64,000 nucleotides of DNA. Source: Dyadobacter fermentans DSM 18053 (GTDB taxonomy: Bacteria > Bacteroidota > Bacteroidia > Cytophagales > Spirosomataceae). Positions 7,978 through 17,341 of the stretch are shown piece after piece; within the stretch, counting starts at the first letter, position 1, and each line of letters opens with the position of its first letter. The position numbers were made by a program, and so were the translations under genes. The notes under the pieces are model-generated. The model was not told the DNA's origin. It saw only the letters and a program-made list of their open reading frames with translations, and searched no databases. The DNA lies in assembly GCF_000023125.1 (NCBI RefSeq), contig NC_013037.1, positions 3,844,001 to 3,908,000 on the forward strand, given 5' to 3'.

Positions 7978-8907
7978 TCACAAAACAACCGCCCCGCCCT
8001 GGTTGATGCCCGAAACATGCACCGCAGAGTCGATTCCCGCGCTCGCGAAGCGCTCCTGCATGGCTTTTCCGGCGTTTTTCGCATTCTCGATGCCGCGGCT
8101 CAATGCAAACATCGAGGGTCCGGCGCCTGAAATGCTGCAACCGAGCGCCCCATTTGAAATGGCCGCCTGTTTCACATTTTTGAACTCGGGAATCAGGATA
8201 GCGCGGACGGGTTCGATGATCACGTCCACCATCGAGCGGCTGATCAGGTCGTAATCTGCTTTCATCAAGCCTGCAACGAGCCCGGCCACATTGCCCATTT
8301 GTGCGATTGTATTTTTCAACGACACTTCATTTCGCAAGATGAAACGCGCGTCTTTGGTATTAATCTCAATATCGGGGTGAACGAGTGTGCAGCAAAGGTC
8401 GTCTGGCACCGGTATCGTAAAGATATCCAGCGGGTTATAGCTGCGGATCACCACAAAGCCACCCAACAACGACGGCCCCACATTATCCGCATGCGCAGAG
8501 CCCGAGGCAATGCGTTCTCCTTCCATGGCAAATGGCAGCAGTTCTTTGCGGCTTAGCGGATTGCCTAGCAGCTCGTTCATCGCCACTACGCCTGCCACGG
8601 CGCTCGCCGCGCTGGAACCCATTCCGCTGCCCAAGGGCATGTTTTTACGCAAAACCACCTCGCAGCCAAGGTCGCTGATACCCAGGTGTTTCAGCAATGC
8701 GAGCATCACCACCGTCACCGAATTCTTCTCCGCCTGCCGCGGCAACCGCCCTTCATCGCCCGTAATATCCGTGATTACAATCCCCGGCTCATCCCGTTTG
8801 TACAACTCCACGGTATCCCCCGGCTCCTGAATGGCAAACCCGAAAATATCAAACCCACACGACACATTAGCGACTGTCGCCGGCGCAAAAGCTTTTACTG
8901 AATTCAC
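7978..8907 (-). CDS. thrB: Homoserine kinase
   Basis: A 309-aa GHMP-family kinase that phosphorylates homoserine, the fourth step of threonine synthesis. The ATP-binding motif PLGSGMGSSAASAVAG lies near residues 91-106, the N-terminal KAFAPATVANVSCGFDIFG is the substrate-side motif, and a C-terminal SISGAGPSMFALS completes the family pattern. It starts 16 bases after the end of thrA, so the two are surely co-transcribed. The usual third gene, thrC (threonine synthase), does not follow; a 400-base repeat-rich spacer is found instead. Confidence 0.95.
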   Translation of the reverse strand: MNSVKAFAPATVANVSCGFDIFGFAIQEPGDTVELYKRDEPGIVITDITGDEGRLPRQAEKNSVTVVMLALLKHLGISDLGCEVVLRKNMPLGSGMGSSAASAVAGVVAMNELLGNPLSRKELLPFAMEGERIASGSAHADNVGPSLLGGFVVIRSYNPLDIFTIPVPDDLCCTLVHPDIEINTKDARFILRNEVSLKNTIAQMGNVAGLVAGLMKADYDLISRSMVDVIIEPVRAILIPEFKNVKQAAISNGALGCSISGAGPSMFALSRGIENAKNAGKAMQERFASAGIDSAVHVSGINQGGAVVL

Positions 8908-8923
8908 TGTAAATGGTTGTTTT

Positions 8924-11380
8924 CTATCCCAAATAGCTACTGATACTCATGATATCCGCGAACACGCCTGATGCGGTTACTTCTGCGCCGGCGCCCGGGC
9001 CTTTGATCACCAGCGGGCGGTCTTTGTAGCGTTCCGTGGTGAAGGATACGATGTTGTCGCTGCCCGAAAGGGTGAAAAACGGGTGCGATGCGTCCACCGT
9101 TTTGAGCTCGATCGTAGCTTTGCCGTTTTCGAGCGTGGCAATGTAGCGCAGCTTTTCGCCACGGGCGTCGGCCGATGCCTGCATGTCTGCAAAGTAGGCA
9201 TTGGAGATTTCCAATTCTTCGAAGAATGCATCCACCGTCGGCGCGTTGAGGCAGTTACCGGGCAGGATTTGCGAGATTTTCACTTCCTCCGGTTCCAAAG
9301 CTACCCCTACTTCCCGCGAAAGGATGAGGATTTTACGACCAACGTCGGCTCCGCTAAGGTCGTCGCGCGGGTCGGGTTCGGTGAAGCCTTTGGCTTTTGC
9401 TTCTTTCACCACGTCCACAAAGCGGTTGTCGCCGCCGAAATTGTTGAATATATAAGACAGTGTTCCGGAGAGGATCGCTTCGATTTTCAGGAATTTATCA
9501 CCGCTCGCCATCAGGCCCTGGATCGTGTTGATGATCGGCAGACCTGCCCCCACATTTGTTTCGTACAAGAACTTCACGCCGCGCTGCAAGGCCGTGCGCT
9601 GCAAGGCAATGTATTCCGAATAGCTGCCCGAATTGGCGACTTTGTTCGGAGTGACGACGCTGATGCTCGCATCGAGCAGCATATGGTAATATTGTACAAT
9701 ATCCTTGTCGGAAGTACAATCCACAAAAACGCTGTTCGGCAAATTGAGCTCGATCATGCGCTGTACAAATGCCGGCAGACTCGTTTTCACGCCCTCGTCC
9801 ATCACCCGGTCGCGCCAGTTTTCGGGTTGGATGCCGTCCGGATCGAGGAGCATTTTTTTGGTGTTGGACAAACCCGCGATATTAAGGTTGAGCAACTTTT
9901 CCTCTCGCAGGTATTTGGTCTGGTTGCGGATTTGCTCGATGAGCGTGCCGCCGATCAGCCCTACCCCGACGATAAACAGGTTGAGCGAGCGCGTTTCGGA
10001 TTGGAAGAAAACACCGTGAATGGCGTTCAATGCTTTGGAAAGGTCGCTTTTGGCGATTACCACCGAAATATTCAGCTCGGAAGAGCCTTGCGCGGTCGCT
10101 ACGACATTGATACCGTTTTTACCGAGAGCCGAGAAAAGTTTGCCGGAGATACCGGTGTTTTTCTTCATCCCTTCTCCCACAATGGCGACGATCGAGAGGT
10201 TTTTTTCAACCGAAATACCGTCGATGTGTCCCAGCCCGATCTCCGTCGCAAACTCCTTTTCCAGCACATCAATGGCTTTCTGCGCATTTTTTGGATCAAT
10301 GGAAAAACAGATCGAATGCTCCGAAGATGCCTGCGAGATGAGGATCACGCTGATGGCATTATTGGATAGCGCCGTAAACAGGCGCCCGGAAATACCGGCC
10401 ACGCCGATCATGCCGCTGCCCTGGATGTTCACGAGTGCAATTTCGTCAATCGACGAGATACCCGTGATCGCATATTCCTTACCGTTGGCCGATTTCTGAA
10501 CGTACGTTCCTTCGAAGCCGGTGTTGAATGTATTGAGGACTTTAAGCTTGATATTTCTTGCAAATGCTGGCTGTAAGCTCGGCGGATAGATCACTTTCGC
10601 GCCGAAATGCGATAGCTCCATCGCTTCCGCATAGGAAATGGATGGTATCGTGAACGCGTTCGCCACTTTGCGCGGATCGGCGGTCATCATCCCGTCGACG
10701 TCCGTCCAGATCTCGATCGAGTCGGCTTCCAGCGCTGCGCCGAGGATCGACGCGGTATAGTCGGAGCCGCCGCGGCCGAGCGTGGTGGTGACGCCCTCGG
10801 CGGTAGATGCGATGAAGCCCGTGACGCATTGCAGCGCCGTGCTTTTCGCGAAATGTTCTAAAATCAGGTGATTGGTTGCTTCAAAATTGACATCGCCCAT
10901 GCCGTAGGTTGCATTTGTGCGGATGATCTGACGCGCGTCGCAAAATTCCGCAGCTACGCCTTTGCTTTTGAGTATTTCGGTGATGACCATCGTCGAAAGC
11001 CGCTCCCCGAAGCTCATGATGAGGTCGAGCGTCCTTTCGGACAGCTCCCTGATCCACGAAACACCCCTTAGGATGTCTTCCAGTTCATTAAATAGGCCTC
11101 TTACGGCGGCAAAAGTGCTGCTTTGGTTCTTAACCGGGATCAGCCCGCGCACGACGGCAAAGTGCCTTTCCTCGACGCCCTTCAAAAATTCGACATATTC
11201 CGTATTGCCGGCGGCCGCCATTTTCCCGATTTCGATCAGCCTGTTCGTGACCCCGCCCATGGCAGAAAAAACGACCGCGATGCGTTCGCCTTTTGACAGA
11301 TTTTCTTCGAGAATACCGATTACTGTTTTAATACTGTCGACCGATCCGACAGAGGTGCCGCCAAATTTAAGAACCTTCAT
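8924..11380 (-). CDS. thrA: Bifunctional aspartokinase / homoserine dehydrogenase
   Basis: An 818-aa fusion of usual length, catalysing the first and third steps from aspartate to threonine and methionine. The aspartokinase domain starts MKVLKFGGTSVGS and includes TLGRGGSDYTAS near residue 205. A tandem ACT regulatory region (about 310-455, with VNIQGSGMIGVAGISGRLF and VAIVGEGMKKNTGISGKLF) is the expected site of feedback control. The homoserine dehydrogenase domain begins about residue 465 (LFIVGVGLIGGTLIEQI, the NAD(P) fold) and carries FLYETNVGAGLPII and an SGTLSYIFN motif. First gene of a thrA-thrB unit. No threonine-rich leader peptide is visible upstream. Confidence 0.97.
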   Translation of the reverse strand: MKVLKFGGTSVGSVDSIKTVIGILEENLSKGERIAVVFSAMGGVTNRLIEIGKMAAAGNTEYVEFLKGVEERHFAVVRGLIPVKNQSSTFAAVRGLFNELEDILRGVSWIRELSERTLDLIMSFGERLSTMVITEILKSKGVAAEFCDARQIIRTNATYGMGDVNFEATNHLILEHFAKSTALQCVTGFIASTAEGVTTTLGRGGSDYTASILGAALEADSIEIWTDVDGMMTADPRKVANAFTIPSISYAEAMELSHFGAKVIYPPSLQPAFARNIKLKVLNTFNTGFEGTYVQKSANGKEYAITGISSIDEIALVNIQGSGMIGVAGISGRLFTALSNNAISVILISQASSEHSICFSIDPKNAQKAIDVLEKEFATEIGLGHIDGISVEKNLSIVAIVGEGMKKNTGISGKLFSALGKNGINVVATAQGSSELNISVVIAKSDLSKALNAIHGVFFQSETRSLNLFIVGVGLIGGTLIEQIRNQTKYLREEKLLNLNIAGLSNTKKMLLDPDGIQPENWRDRVMDEGVKTSLPAFVQRMIELNLPNSVFVDCTSDKDIVQYYHMLLDASISVVTPNKVANSGSYSEYIALQRTALQRGVKFLYETNVGAGLPIINTIQGLMASGDKFLKIEAILSGTLSYIFNNFGGDNRFVDVVKEAKAKGFTEPDPRDDLSGADVGRKILILSREVGVALEPEEVKISQILPGNCLNAPTVDAFFEELEISNAYFADMQASADARGEKLRYIATLENGKATIELKTVDASHPFFTLSGSDNIVSFTTERYKDRPLVIKGPGAGAEVTASGVFADIMSISSYLG

Positions 11381-11443
11381 TTAAAGCTATATTCGAAATA
11401 TGCGAATGTGAACGGCAAAGGGCCGCTCATTTTGAACAGAATG

Positions 11444-11451
11444 CAAATATA
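11444..11451 (-). promoter_or_regulatory. Candidate -7 box (TATATTTG) of the thr genes
   Basis: On the minus strand TATATTTG fits the Bacteroidota -7 consensus TAnnTTTG, 64 bases upstream of the thrA start. The -33 region, which falls in the end of the upstream gene, has only a weak GTTT match. Function is inferred from consensus and position. Confidence 0.45.
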
Positions 11452-11467
11452 ACAATTCAAACGCCGC

Positions 11468-12232
11468 TTAAAACGAAATCCCCAATCCCGCACCGATATT
11501 CGCTACACCCACGAAACGCTTTTCATTGATCGGGATGCCCACTTCGGGATAGTTACCGACGCGCACATTCACCGCCACGTTTTTCAGCTCGGCTTCGGTA
11601 GCGATGAAATCGCCGGAAAGATGGAAATACAGCGGACCGGCGATGGGCAGGCGCAAACTCGCACCGGCACCCAGACCAAAACCGCTCGTAGAAGCAGGGC
11701 TCAAATGCACAAGAATCTGGTTTTCACCGGATTCGAACCGGCCCGTCATATCCACCGTGGGAGAGGTAACCTGCACATAACCACCCTGAATGTGGCCTTC
11801 GAGCTGTACGCGGTTGATGTTGAGGAAGATCGAAGGCCCTACCATGATCGCATTGAACTTCCAGCGCGATACATTCGTGTCCCAGGTATGTGAGGTGGTT
11901 TCGTTGATAATGCCCTTTATTTCCGCCACGCGCAGGTCGGCAATGTCCACAATCGGCTGCGGGCGCGTTGTGTTTTTATTCATGCTTCCTGAAAACTTCA
12001 AGCCGAACCAGCGGGCAATGCGGAAGTCGTAGTTGATCTGTCCATAATATCCCGAGCCCGTAAGACCCGCGAATGGGTCGTTCAGTTTTTCCCTGGCCAG
12101 CTCTCCTACCGGTAAGCTGTATCCGGCGGTTACGGAAAAGAAATTCCTGTTATCGTTCTGAGCCTGGCCGTCGATCTGCACAAATAGGAAAAGTGCAAAA
12201 AAGAAGATGATGAAACGTTGGCGAATGTTCAT
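11468..12232 (-). CDS. Predicted outer-membrane beta-barrel-like protein, unknown function
   Basis: A 254-aa protein with a signal peptide (hydrophobic FIIFFFALFLFVQI, then GQAQ) and alternating polar/aromatic strands throughout: FFSVTAGYSLPVGEL at the start of the mature part, GPLYFHLSGDF in the middle, and a closing VGVANIGAGLGISF with a terminal phenylalanine as in outer-membrane barrels. This pattern matches small porin-fold OMP proteins of Bacteroidota. No enzyme motif is seen. It lies upstream of thrA on the same strand, but the 87-base gap holds a candidate thr promoter, so it is probably a separate unit. Confidence 0.65.
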   Translation of the reverse strand: MNIRQRFIIFFFALFLFVQIDGQAQNDNRNFFSVTAGYSLPVGELAREKLNDPFAGLTGSGYYGQINYDFRIARWFGLKFSGSMNKNTTRPQPIVDIADLRVAEIKGIINETTSHTWDTNVSRWKFNAIMVGPSIFLNINRVQLEGHIQGGYVQVTSPTVDMTGRFESGENQILVHLSPASTSGFGLGAGASLRLPIAGPLYFHLSGDFIATEAELKNVAVNVRVGNYPEVGIPINEKRFVGVANIGAGLGISF

Positions 12233-12442
12233 GAATATGGCTGGTTTGTGAGAAGAACTAGTATGGCAAACGAAATTTCCAGCTAAGGTAACATGAAACG
12301 TCCCCGATTTATTACATTTTTGTTTGACTACTTAGTTTGGGGAAATTTTATCAACAGTATGTTATATAAATCACTCAAAACCCGGTAAATCGGCGCTGGT
12401 ATGGAAATGGTAGGGTTTATTTCAAACTAAATCATTAAACCC

Positions 12443-12697
12443 ATGAACAGGCAAGAAACAGACAGGGAAGCAAGAGCCACCAAAAACGTGAAAAACGTTT
12501 GGAAATGGATCGTCGGTGTCGGTATCGTACTTTCGCTGATCGCCTGGTTTGGCGGCTTCTTCAACCATGATCAAAACCTGGGACAATCAGATAATCCCGC
12601 CGACCGTGGTGCGGCTACTGCCGACAGCGTGGCATCGGATACAGGTACAAGTTTGCGTCCCGACACGGTTTACGAACACGTCCGCGGCACGAACTAG
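12443..12697 (+). CDS. Small single-pass membrane protein, unknown function
   Basis: An 84-aa protein that I do not recognise. A charged N-terminus (NRQETDREARATKNVKNV) is followed by one hydrophobic segment (about residues 21-40, WKWIVGVGIVLSLIAWFGGF) and an acidic, low-complexity tail. The positive-inside rule puts the N-terminus in the cytoplasm and the tail in the periplasm. Its stop ends 2 bases before the stop of the convergent FAD dehydrogenase gene, with no hairpin between them. Coding is supported by length, composition and the clean membrane helix; function is unknown. Confidence 0.6.
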   Translation: MNRQETDREARATKNVKNVWKWIVGVGIVLSLIAWFGGFFNHDQNLGQSDNPADRGAATADSVASDTGTSLRPDTVYEHVRGTN

Positions 12698-12699
12698 GC

Positions 12700-15651
12700 T
12701 TATTTGATAAGCGCATCATACAAAATCTCGACCGGATGCATGGCAATGCGTCCGGTGCCATCTTTAATCTGATGGCGACAACTCGTTCCCGCAGCGGCGA
12801 TAATTACGTCCTCCGGCTGCTGGCGGACGGTCGGGAACAACACCAGTTCCCCGATCTGCATCGAAACCTCAAAATGCTCTTCTTCATAACCAAACGACCC
12901 GGCCATTCCGCAACATCCCGATGGAATGAGCTGAACATGGAAATTTTCAGGCAATTGCAATGCTTTCTTTGAAGCTGTCATTGTAGAAAGCGACTTCTGA
13001 TGGCAATGCCCATGCACTTTAATCAATTGATTTTTACTGATAAATGCATTTTTCTGAATGCGCTTATCATCCATCTCCCGCGCTATAAATTCCTCAAAAA
13101 GTAAGGCATTCGCGGCGACTTTCTGGGCATCGGCCCGCTGGTTCTCACCAACCAGATCCACATATTCGTCCCGGAACGAGAGGATAGCTGATGGTTCAAT
13201 GCCTATCAGCGGCGCGTCATAAGTGATTTTGTCTTTCAAAAGGGCCACATTGCGGATCGCCAGCTTCTGAGCTTCTTTTACAAAACCTTTGGACAAATAC
13301 GAGCGCCCCGATTCCACATGATCCGGGATAATGACCTCGTAGCCGAGCTTTTCGAGCAGCAAAACGGCCTTTTTACCCACTTCGGCATCATTGTAGTTGG
13401 TAAATTCATCGCAGAACAGATATACTTTTCGCGAATGTGTCGTTCCGGCCGTTTTCCTGCGTTGATGCTTTTCCCACCAGGTTTTCAGCGTCTCGGCGTC
13501 CAGTTTGGGCATGGAGCGGTCGGGATGAAAACCGACCATTTTGTTGGCAATTTTCCGCAATGCGGGCGTTCCGAATAGGCCGTTAAACGCCCAGGGAGCG
13601 ATCGACGCCAGTTTCATCTGGTTCGAAAAATTGGCGATCAGTTTGCTGCGCATTGGCACGCCGTGCGTCTCATAATATTGCTGCGTGAATTCCGCTTTCA
13701 TTTTCCCAATGTCCACGCTCGAAGGGCATTCCGACTTACAACCTTTACACGAAAGGCACAGGTCGAGCACTTCTTTTACCATTTCCTGGCTGGTGGCGGG
13801 GGCAGTTTCAGGAGTAAGATATTGGCGAAGGATGTTCGCGCGGGCACGCGTGGTGTCGCGCTCGCTGCGCGTAGCCATGTAGCTCGGGCACATGGTTCCG
13901 CCGGTAAGCTCGGTTTTCCGACAGTCGCCCGACCCGCTGCATTTTTCGGCGAGGCGGAGCATGCCTTCCTGCCGTGAAAAGTCGAATACGGTGTCGATCT
14001 GCGGGTTTGGCTTATCCTGTCCATAGCGCAGAAATTCGTTCATCGGAGGCGTATTTACGATTTTGTTGGCATTAAAAACGCCCTCCGGGTCCCAGATCCG
14101 CTTCACCTGCCTGAACATTTCGTACACTTCTTCACCCATCATGAATGGAATGAATTCCCCGCGCAGGCGGCCGTCGCCATGCTCGCCCGACAACGCACCA
14201 TTATATTTCCTGACCAAAGCGGCGGTATCAGCCAGCACATCCCGGAATTGCTGCTTGCCCTCGCTCGTTTTGAGGTTGATCATCGGTTCCACATGCAGCT
14301 CGCCTGCGCCCGCGTGGGCATAGTACGACGCGTGCAGGCCATGTTTTTCAAGCAAAACTTCCAGTTCTTCAATATATGCGGGCAAATCCTCCACGGCCAC
14401 GGCGCAGTCCTCGATGAGGTTCACCGGCTGCGTGTCGCCGGGCAGGTTGCGGATCAGGCCCAGTCCTGCTTTGCGAATGTCCCAGGCCTTGGCGGCATCG
14501 TCGCCGAACAGGAGCGGGTAGGCATAACCGAGGCCCTCCGCCTTCAATTGGGCAACCAATGCGGCGGCTTTTTGCTCGACTTCCTCCTTGGCGATTCCCC
14601 AAAACTCCACCATCAGCATCGCCGCCGGGTCGCCTTGCATGAAAAACCGGTTTTGAGAATACACATTATGGTTTTTGGTAAAGTCCATAATGTATTTGTC
14701 CACCAGTTCAGATGCCTTCGGATCGTGCTGCATGGCCACGCGGTTGGCGTGCAATGCTTCTGCTAGGGAGTTGGTATGCACGCACACCACGCCCACGGCA
14801 GCGGGCGGGGCATCCACGAGGGCGATTTTGGCCTCGGTAACAAAGCATAATGTGCCTTCCGAGCCCGCAATGAGGTTACATAAGTTGATATTACCCTTTT
14901 CAAAATTCCTGACAAGCGCGTCGAGGGCATAGCCGGAGTTGCGGCGGGTGACGGTTGGTTTGGGGAACTGCTTTTTGATTAAATCCTGGTCAATGGGATT
15001 GGATATCAGCCCAAACATCCCAGCCAGGATCGATTGCAGCCGCTGGCCTTTAACCTGCTTTTCGCGGATCGCGGTGGTGAAATCGGCAATGGATTGTTCG
15101 CTAAAAACGGCTTCCGAGCCATCGGAAAGCAGCACTTTCACTTCCAGCAGGTGATCACGCGTGGCGCCCCAGGTAATGGAATGCAGCCCGCACGAGTTAT
15201 TCCCGATCATCCCGCCGATCATCGCCCGGCTCGCCGTGGAAGTTTCCGGACCGAAAAGCAGTCCGTAAGGTGCGAGGTGCTTGTTCAGGTCATCGCGGAT
15301 GACGCCCGGCTGCACCCGCGCCCACTTTTCAGCGGCATTCACCTCGATAATCTTCCTGAAATGCTTTGAAATATCAACCACAACCCCATTTCCTACCACC
15401 TGCCCGGCCAGCGACGTCCCGGCGGCACGGGGAATGAGCGTCACCTTGTTCGTTCTCGCGAATTCGATGAGCGACCTCAGGTCGTCGACCGACTTCGGCA
15501 GCGCCACGGCCAGCGGCATTTCCTGGTAAACGGACGCATCGGTGGCGTAAACAGCGCGTTGCGCGGCGTGCAGCGTGGAATCATCATGATACAACTCGCC
15601 ATCGAATCTGGCGCGAAGCGTATTGAACTGGAATGTTGAAACGCGGGTCAT
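12700..15651 (-). CDS. FAD/4Fe-4S 2-hydroxyacid dehydrogenase (GlcD-GlpC fusion, YdiJ-like)
   Basis: A 983-aa flavoprotein fusion. The FAD_binding_4 domain (about residues 45-230) includes LIPRAAGTSLAGQVVGNG and MIGGMIGNNSCGLHS. An FAD-oxidase C domain follows, with HAGAGELHVEPMIN and LSGEHGDGRLRGEF near 440-510. An iron-sulfur part has CSGSGDC and CLSCKGCKSECP around 575-660. A C-terminal cysteine-rich region (KVHGHCHQKSL, SGCCGMAGSFGYE) is of the CCG type found in GlpC and heterodisulfide reductases. The same order occurs in E. coli YdiJ, a D-2-hydroxyglutarate dehydrogenase, and in D-lactate dehydrogenases. It should oxidise a D-2-hydroxyacid and pass electrons to the quinone pool or a carrier. 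The exact substrate is open. Apparently a single gene. Confidence 0.85.
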   Translation of the reverse strand: MTRVSTFQFNTLRARFDGELYHDDSTLHAAQRAVYATDASVYQEMPLAVALPKSVDDLRSLIEFARTNKVTLIPRAAGTSLAGQVVGNGVVVDISKHFRKIIEVNAAEKWARVQPGVIRDDLNKHLAPYGLLFGPETSTASRAMIGGMIGNNSCGLHSITWGATRDHLLEVKVLLSDGSEAVFSEQSIADFTTAIREKQVKGQRLQSILAGMFGLISNPIDQDLIKKQFPKPTVTRRNSGYALDALVRNFEKGNINLCNLIAGSEGTLCFVTEAKIALVDAPPAAVGVVCVHTNSLAEALHANRVAMQHDPKASELVDKYIMDFTKNHNVYSQNRFFMQGDPAAMLMVEFWGIAKEEVEQKAAALVAQLKAEGLGYAYPLLFGDDAAKAWDIRKAGLGLIRNLPGDTQPVNLIEDCAVAVEDLPAYIEELEVLLEKHGLHASYYAHAGAGELHVEPMINLKTSEGKQQFRDVLADTAALVRKYNGALSGEHGDGRLRGEFIPFMMGEEVYEMFRQVKRIWDPEGVFNANKIVNTPPMNEFLRYGQDKPNPQIDTVFDFSRQEGMLRLAEKCSGSGDCRKTELTGGTMCPSYMATRSERDTTRARANILRQYLTPETAPATSQEMVKEVLDLCLSCKGCKSECPSSVDIGKMKAEFTQQYYETHGVPMRSKLIANFSNQMKLASIAPWAFNGLFGTPALRKIANKMVGFHPDRSMPKLDAETLKTWWEKHQRRKTAGTTHSRKVYLFCDEFTNYNDAEVGKKAVLLLEKLGYEVIIPDHVESGRSYLSKGFVKEAQKLAIRNVALLKDKITYDAPLIGIEPSAILSFRDEYVDLVGENQRADAQKVAANALLFEEFIAREMDDKRIQKNAFISKNQLIKVHGHCHQKSLSTMTASKKALQLPENFHVQLIPSGCCGMAGSFGYEEEHFEVSMQIGELVLFPTVRQQPEDVIIAAAGTSCRHQIKDGTGRIAMHPVEILYDALIK

Positions 15652-15838
15652 AGGAACAATCGATATGCGATGGCGAAGTTAAGGCAGTTGGCCTATTAAT
15701 GCGCTGAAAAACTGCATTAATGTACTGGCGGGCAACGCTCAGTAAGCCACCGGATCAGATACCGCTGTGAGTTACGTATATTGGCACAATTTTTACACCC
15801 ACCTGTTTTGGTAAAAAACTGTTTTCCCTTTCGATCCC

Positions 15839-17311
15839 ATGAGAAACATAAACATTCTGATCCTCACACTATTCAGCTGCATTGCATTCAGCTGGGTTTC
15901 ATTTGCTCAAAATACCGCCAATATCACGCTCACGGCTTCCAAACAGGCCCCGGTGACTGTAACGCTCGTGCTGGAAGATGTACATTTTCACCCCAATCTG
16001 GGCACGGGCCTTGCCGATGCAAAGCTCGATGCGGTGGCGTCGGTAAATTTTGCCGAAAAAACCACCGAAAAGACGGTTATCCAGCTCAATGAGCCTAAAA
16101 TGATGCGCTTGCAATATAGCGGTGGCGGCGTGAATAAAACCTGGATGTTGTTTCTGCAACCCGGCGATGACCTGACGGTGGCCGTGGGTGAGAATGCGGA
16201 TGTGACCTTCACTGGTAAGAATGCGAATTATCAGACATTCCTGAAAAACTATTTCCTTGAAAATCAATACCAATACCTGCCCGTTTTTGGCTATAAACCG
16301 TCTCAGATCGATAACAAAAGCGTAATCCAGCAAAGCGACAGCCTGAAAAAGGCACGGCTCGATGCCTTCGAAAAATTCAAAATGGCCAACCCCGTGGTGC
16401 CTGCATTCGAAGCTTATGTGCTGGCTACAACCGCTACCGAGCCTTCGCTCACCCGGCAGCTGATCCAGGAAAAGATCATGCGCCGAAACCGCGTGGCCAA
16501 ACTCGACGCCACCCAGCGTAAAGAGTTGGAAGATTTCACACTTACCGATTTCAAAATCCAGCCCGACGACGCATTACTGAGCCAGGCCTACCGCGACGAG
16601 CTCCGCAACTGGGCGCTCATTCCCTCCACCCGCAAGTTCCCGCTCGAATCGGAAACCCGTTACGAAATCAGTCCCGAGGCATTGAAGGATGTATACGCAT
16701 TCAGCAAGGAAAAACTGGCCGATTATCCTAAACAAAAGGAATACCTGGCCACTTACTGGCTCAATTACGCCGCTACGGCCATTCCGAATGTCGAAACCGC
16801 CAAAACGCTGCTCGCCGACTATAAAACCACATTCCCGCAATCACCTTATACCGAGTACATTTCCAACCTGATCCAGACCAAAGAGGCATTGCAGCCGGGT
16901 GCTCCAGTGACAGATATCACGCTCCTCAATACGGACAGCGCTGCCGTAGCCGTTTCGTCGTTGCAGGGCAAGCCGGTTTTGATGGTGTTCTCGTTCAGCA
17001 TCGGCCAGCACGAGCCCGGTTTGAAGGTTTTGGAAGATAAATATGCCGATAAAGTGACGTTCGCCTACGTGTCCGTTGCCACGGGCATTCCGCTGGGGAC
17101 GTGGAAACAATACGTGAAAACGCGGCCTACTGCCAAACATTTATGGGCTTCGGACGAGAATATCGAAGTTTTGAAAGAAAAATACGGCATCGACATCCGC
17201 TATCCGTTCCTCGTGATCGACGGTTCGGGCAAGATCGTGAACCGCTGGATTCCGCAGGAATTCCCTAATAACAAAACGCTGGAAGCCGAATTGCAGAAGG
17301 TAGCCAAATAA
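15839..17311 (+). CDS. Exported thioredoxin-fold (TlpA/AhpC-like) protein lacking the CxxC
   Basis: A 490-aa protein with a signal peptide (ILILTLFSCIAFSWVSFAQ). Residues about 20-340 form a large N-terminal region with DUF4369-like beta strands followed by helices, as in many Bacteroidota TlpA-like proteins. Residues about 355-490 are a thioredoxin fold: GAPVTDITLLNTDSAAV, LQGKPVLMVFSF, and a cis-proline in RYPFLVID. Where the redox CxxC normally lies, the sequence is SIGQHEPG, so a thiol-disulfide role is unlikely; it may be structural or bind a partner. A convergent histidine kinase gene follows, separated by a hairpin. Confidence 0.75.
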   Translation: MRNINILILTLFSCIAFSWVSFAQNTANITLTASKQAPVTVTLVLEDVHFHPNLGTGLADAKLDAVASVNFAEKTTEKTVIQLNEPKMMRLQYSGGGVNKTWMLFLQPGDDLTVAVGENADVTFTGKNANYQTFLKNYFLENQYQYLPVFGYKPSQIDNKSVIQQSDSLKKARLDAFEKFKMANPVVPAFEAYVLATTATEPSLTRQLIQEKIMRRNRVAKLDATQRKELEDFTLTDFKIQPDDALLSQAYRDELRNWALIPSTRKFPLESETRYEISPEALKDVYAFSKEKLADYPKQKEYLATYWLNYAATAIPNVETAKTLLADYKTTFPQSPYTEYISNLIQTKEALQPGAPVTDITLLNTDSAAVAVSSLQGKPVLMVFSFSIGQHEPGLKVLEDKYADKVTFAYVSVATGIPLGTWKQYVKTRPTAKHLWASDENIEVLKEKYGIDIRYPFLVIDGSGKIVNRWIPQEFPNNKTLEAELQKVAK

Positions 17312-17319
17312 TGCAACAG

Positions 17320-17341
17320 GTGCGGAGCAGGCGCTCCGCAC
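17320..17341. terminator. Hairpin between convergent genes
   Basis: GTGCGGAGC (17320-17328) pairs perfectly with GCTCCGCAC (17333-17341) around AGGC. It fills the 29-base gap between the TlpA-like gene and the histidine kinase gene and touches the kinase stop codon. There is no T run, so its strength as a terminator is doubtful. Confidence 0.5.

Noticed and set aside
7757..8254. 165-codon plus-strand open frame over the repeat cluster and thrB
   Set aside because: Half of it is antisense to thrB and the rest is repeat DNA; there is no family resemblance.
9083..10369. 428-codon open frame on the plus strand
   Set aside because: It is antisense to thrA, whose family motifs are unmistakable. 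The predicted protein is rich in F, H and V with no family pattern, as usual for antisense frames of GC-rich genes. Similar long antisense frames at 2428-3210, 13663-13977, 31231-32007, 50982-52250 and 55817-56767 were rejected for the same reason.
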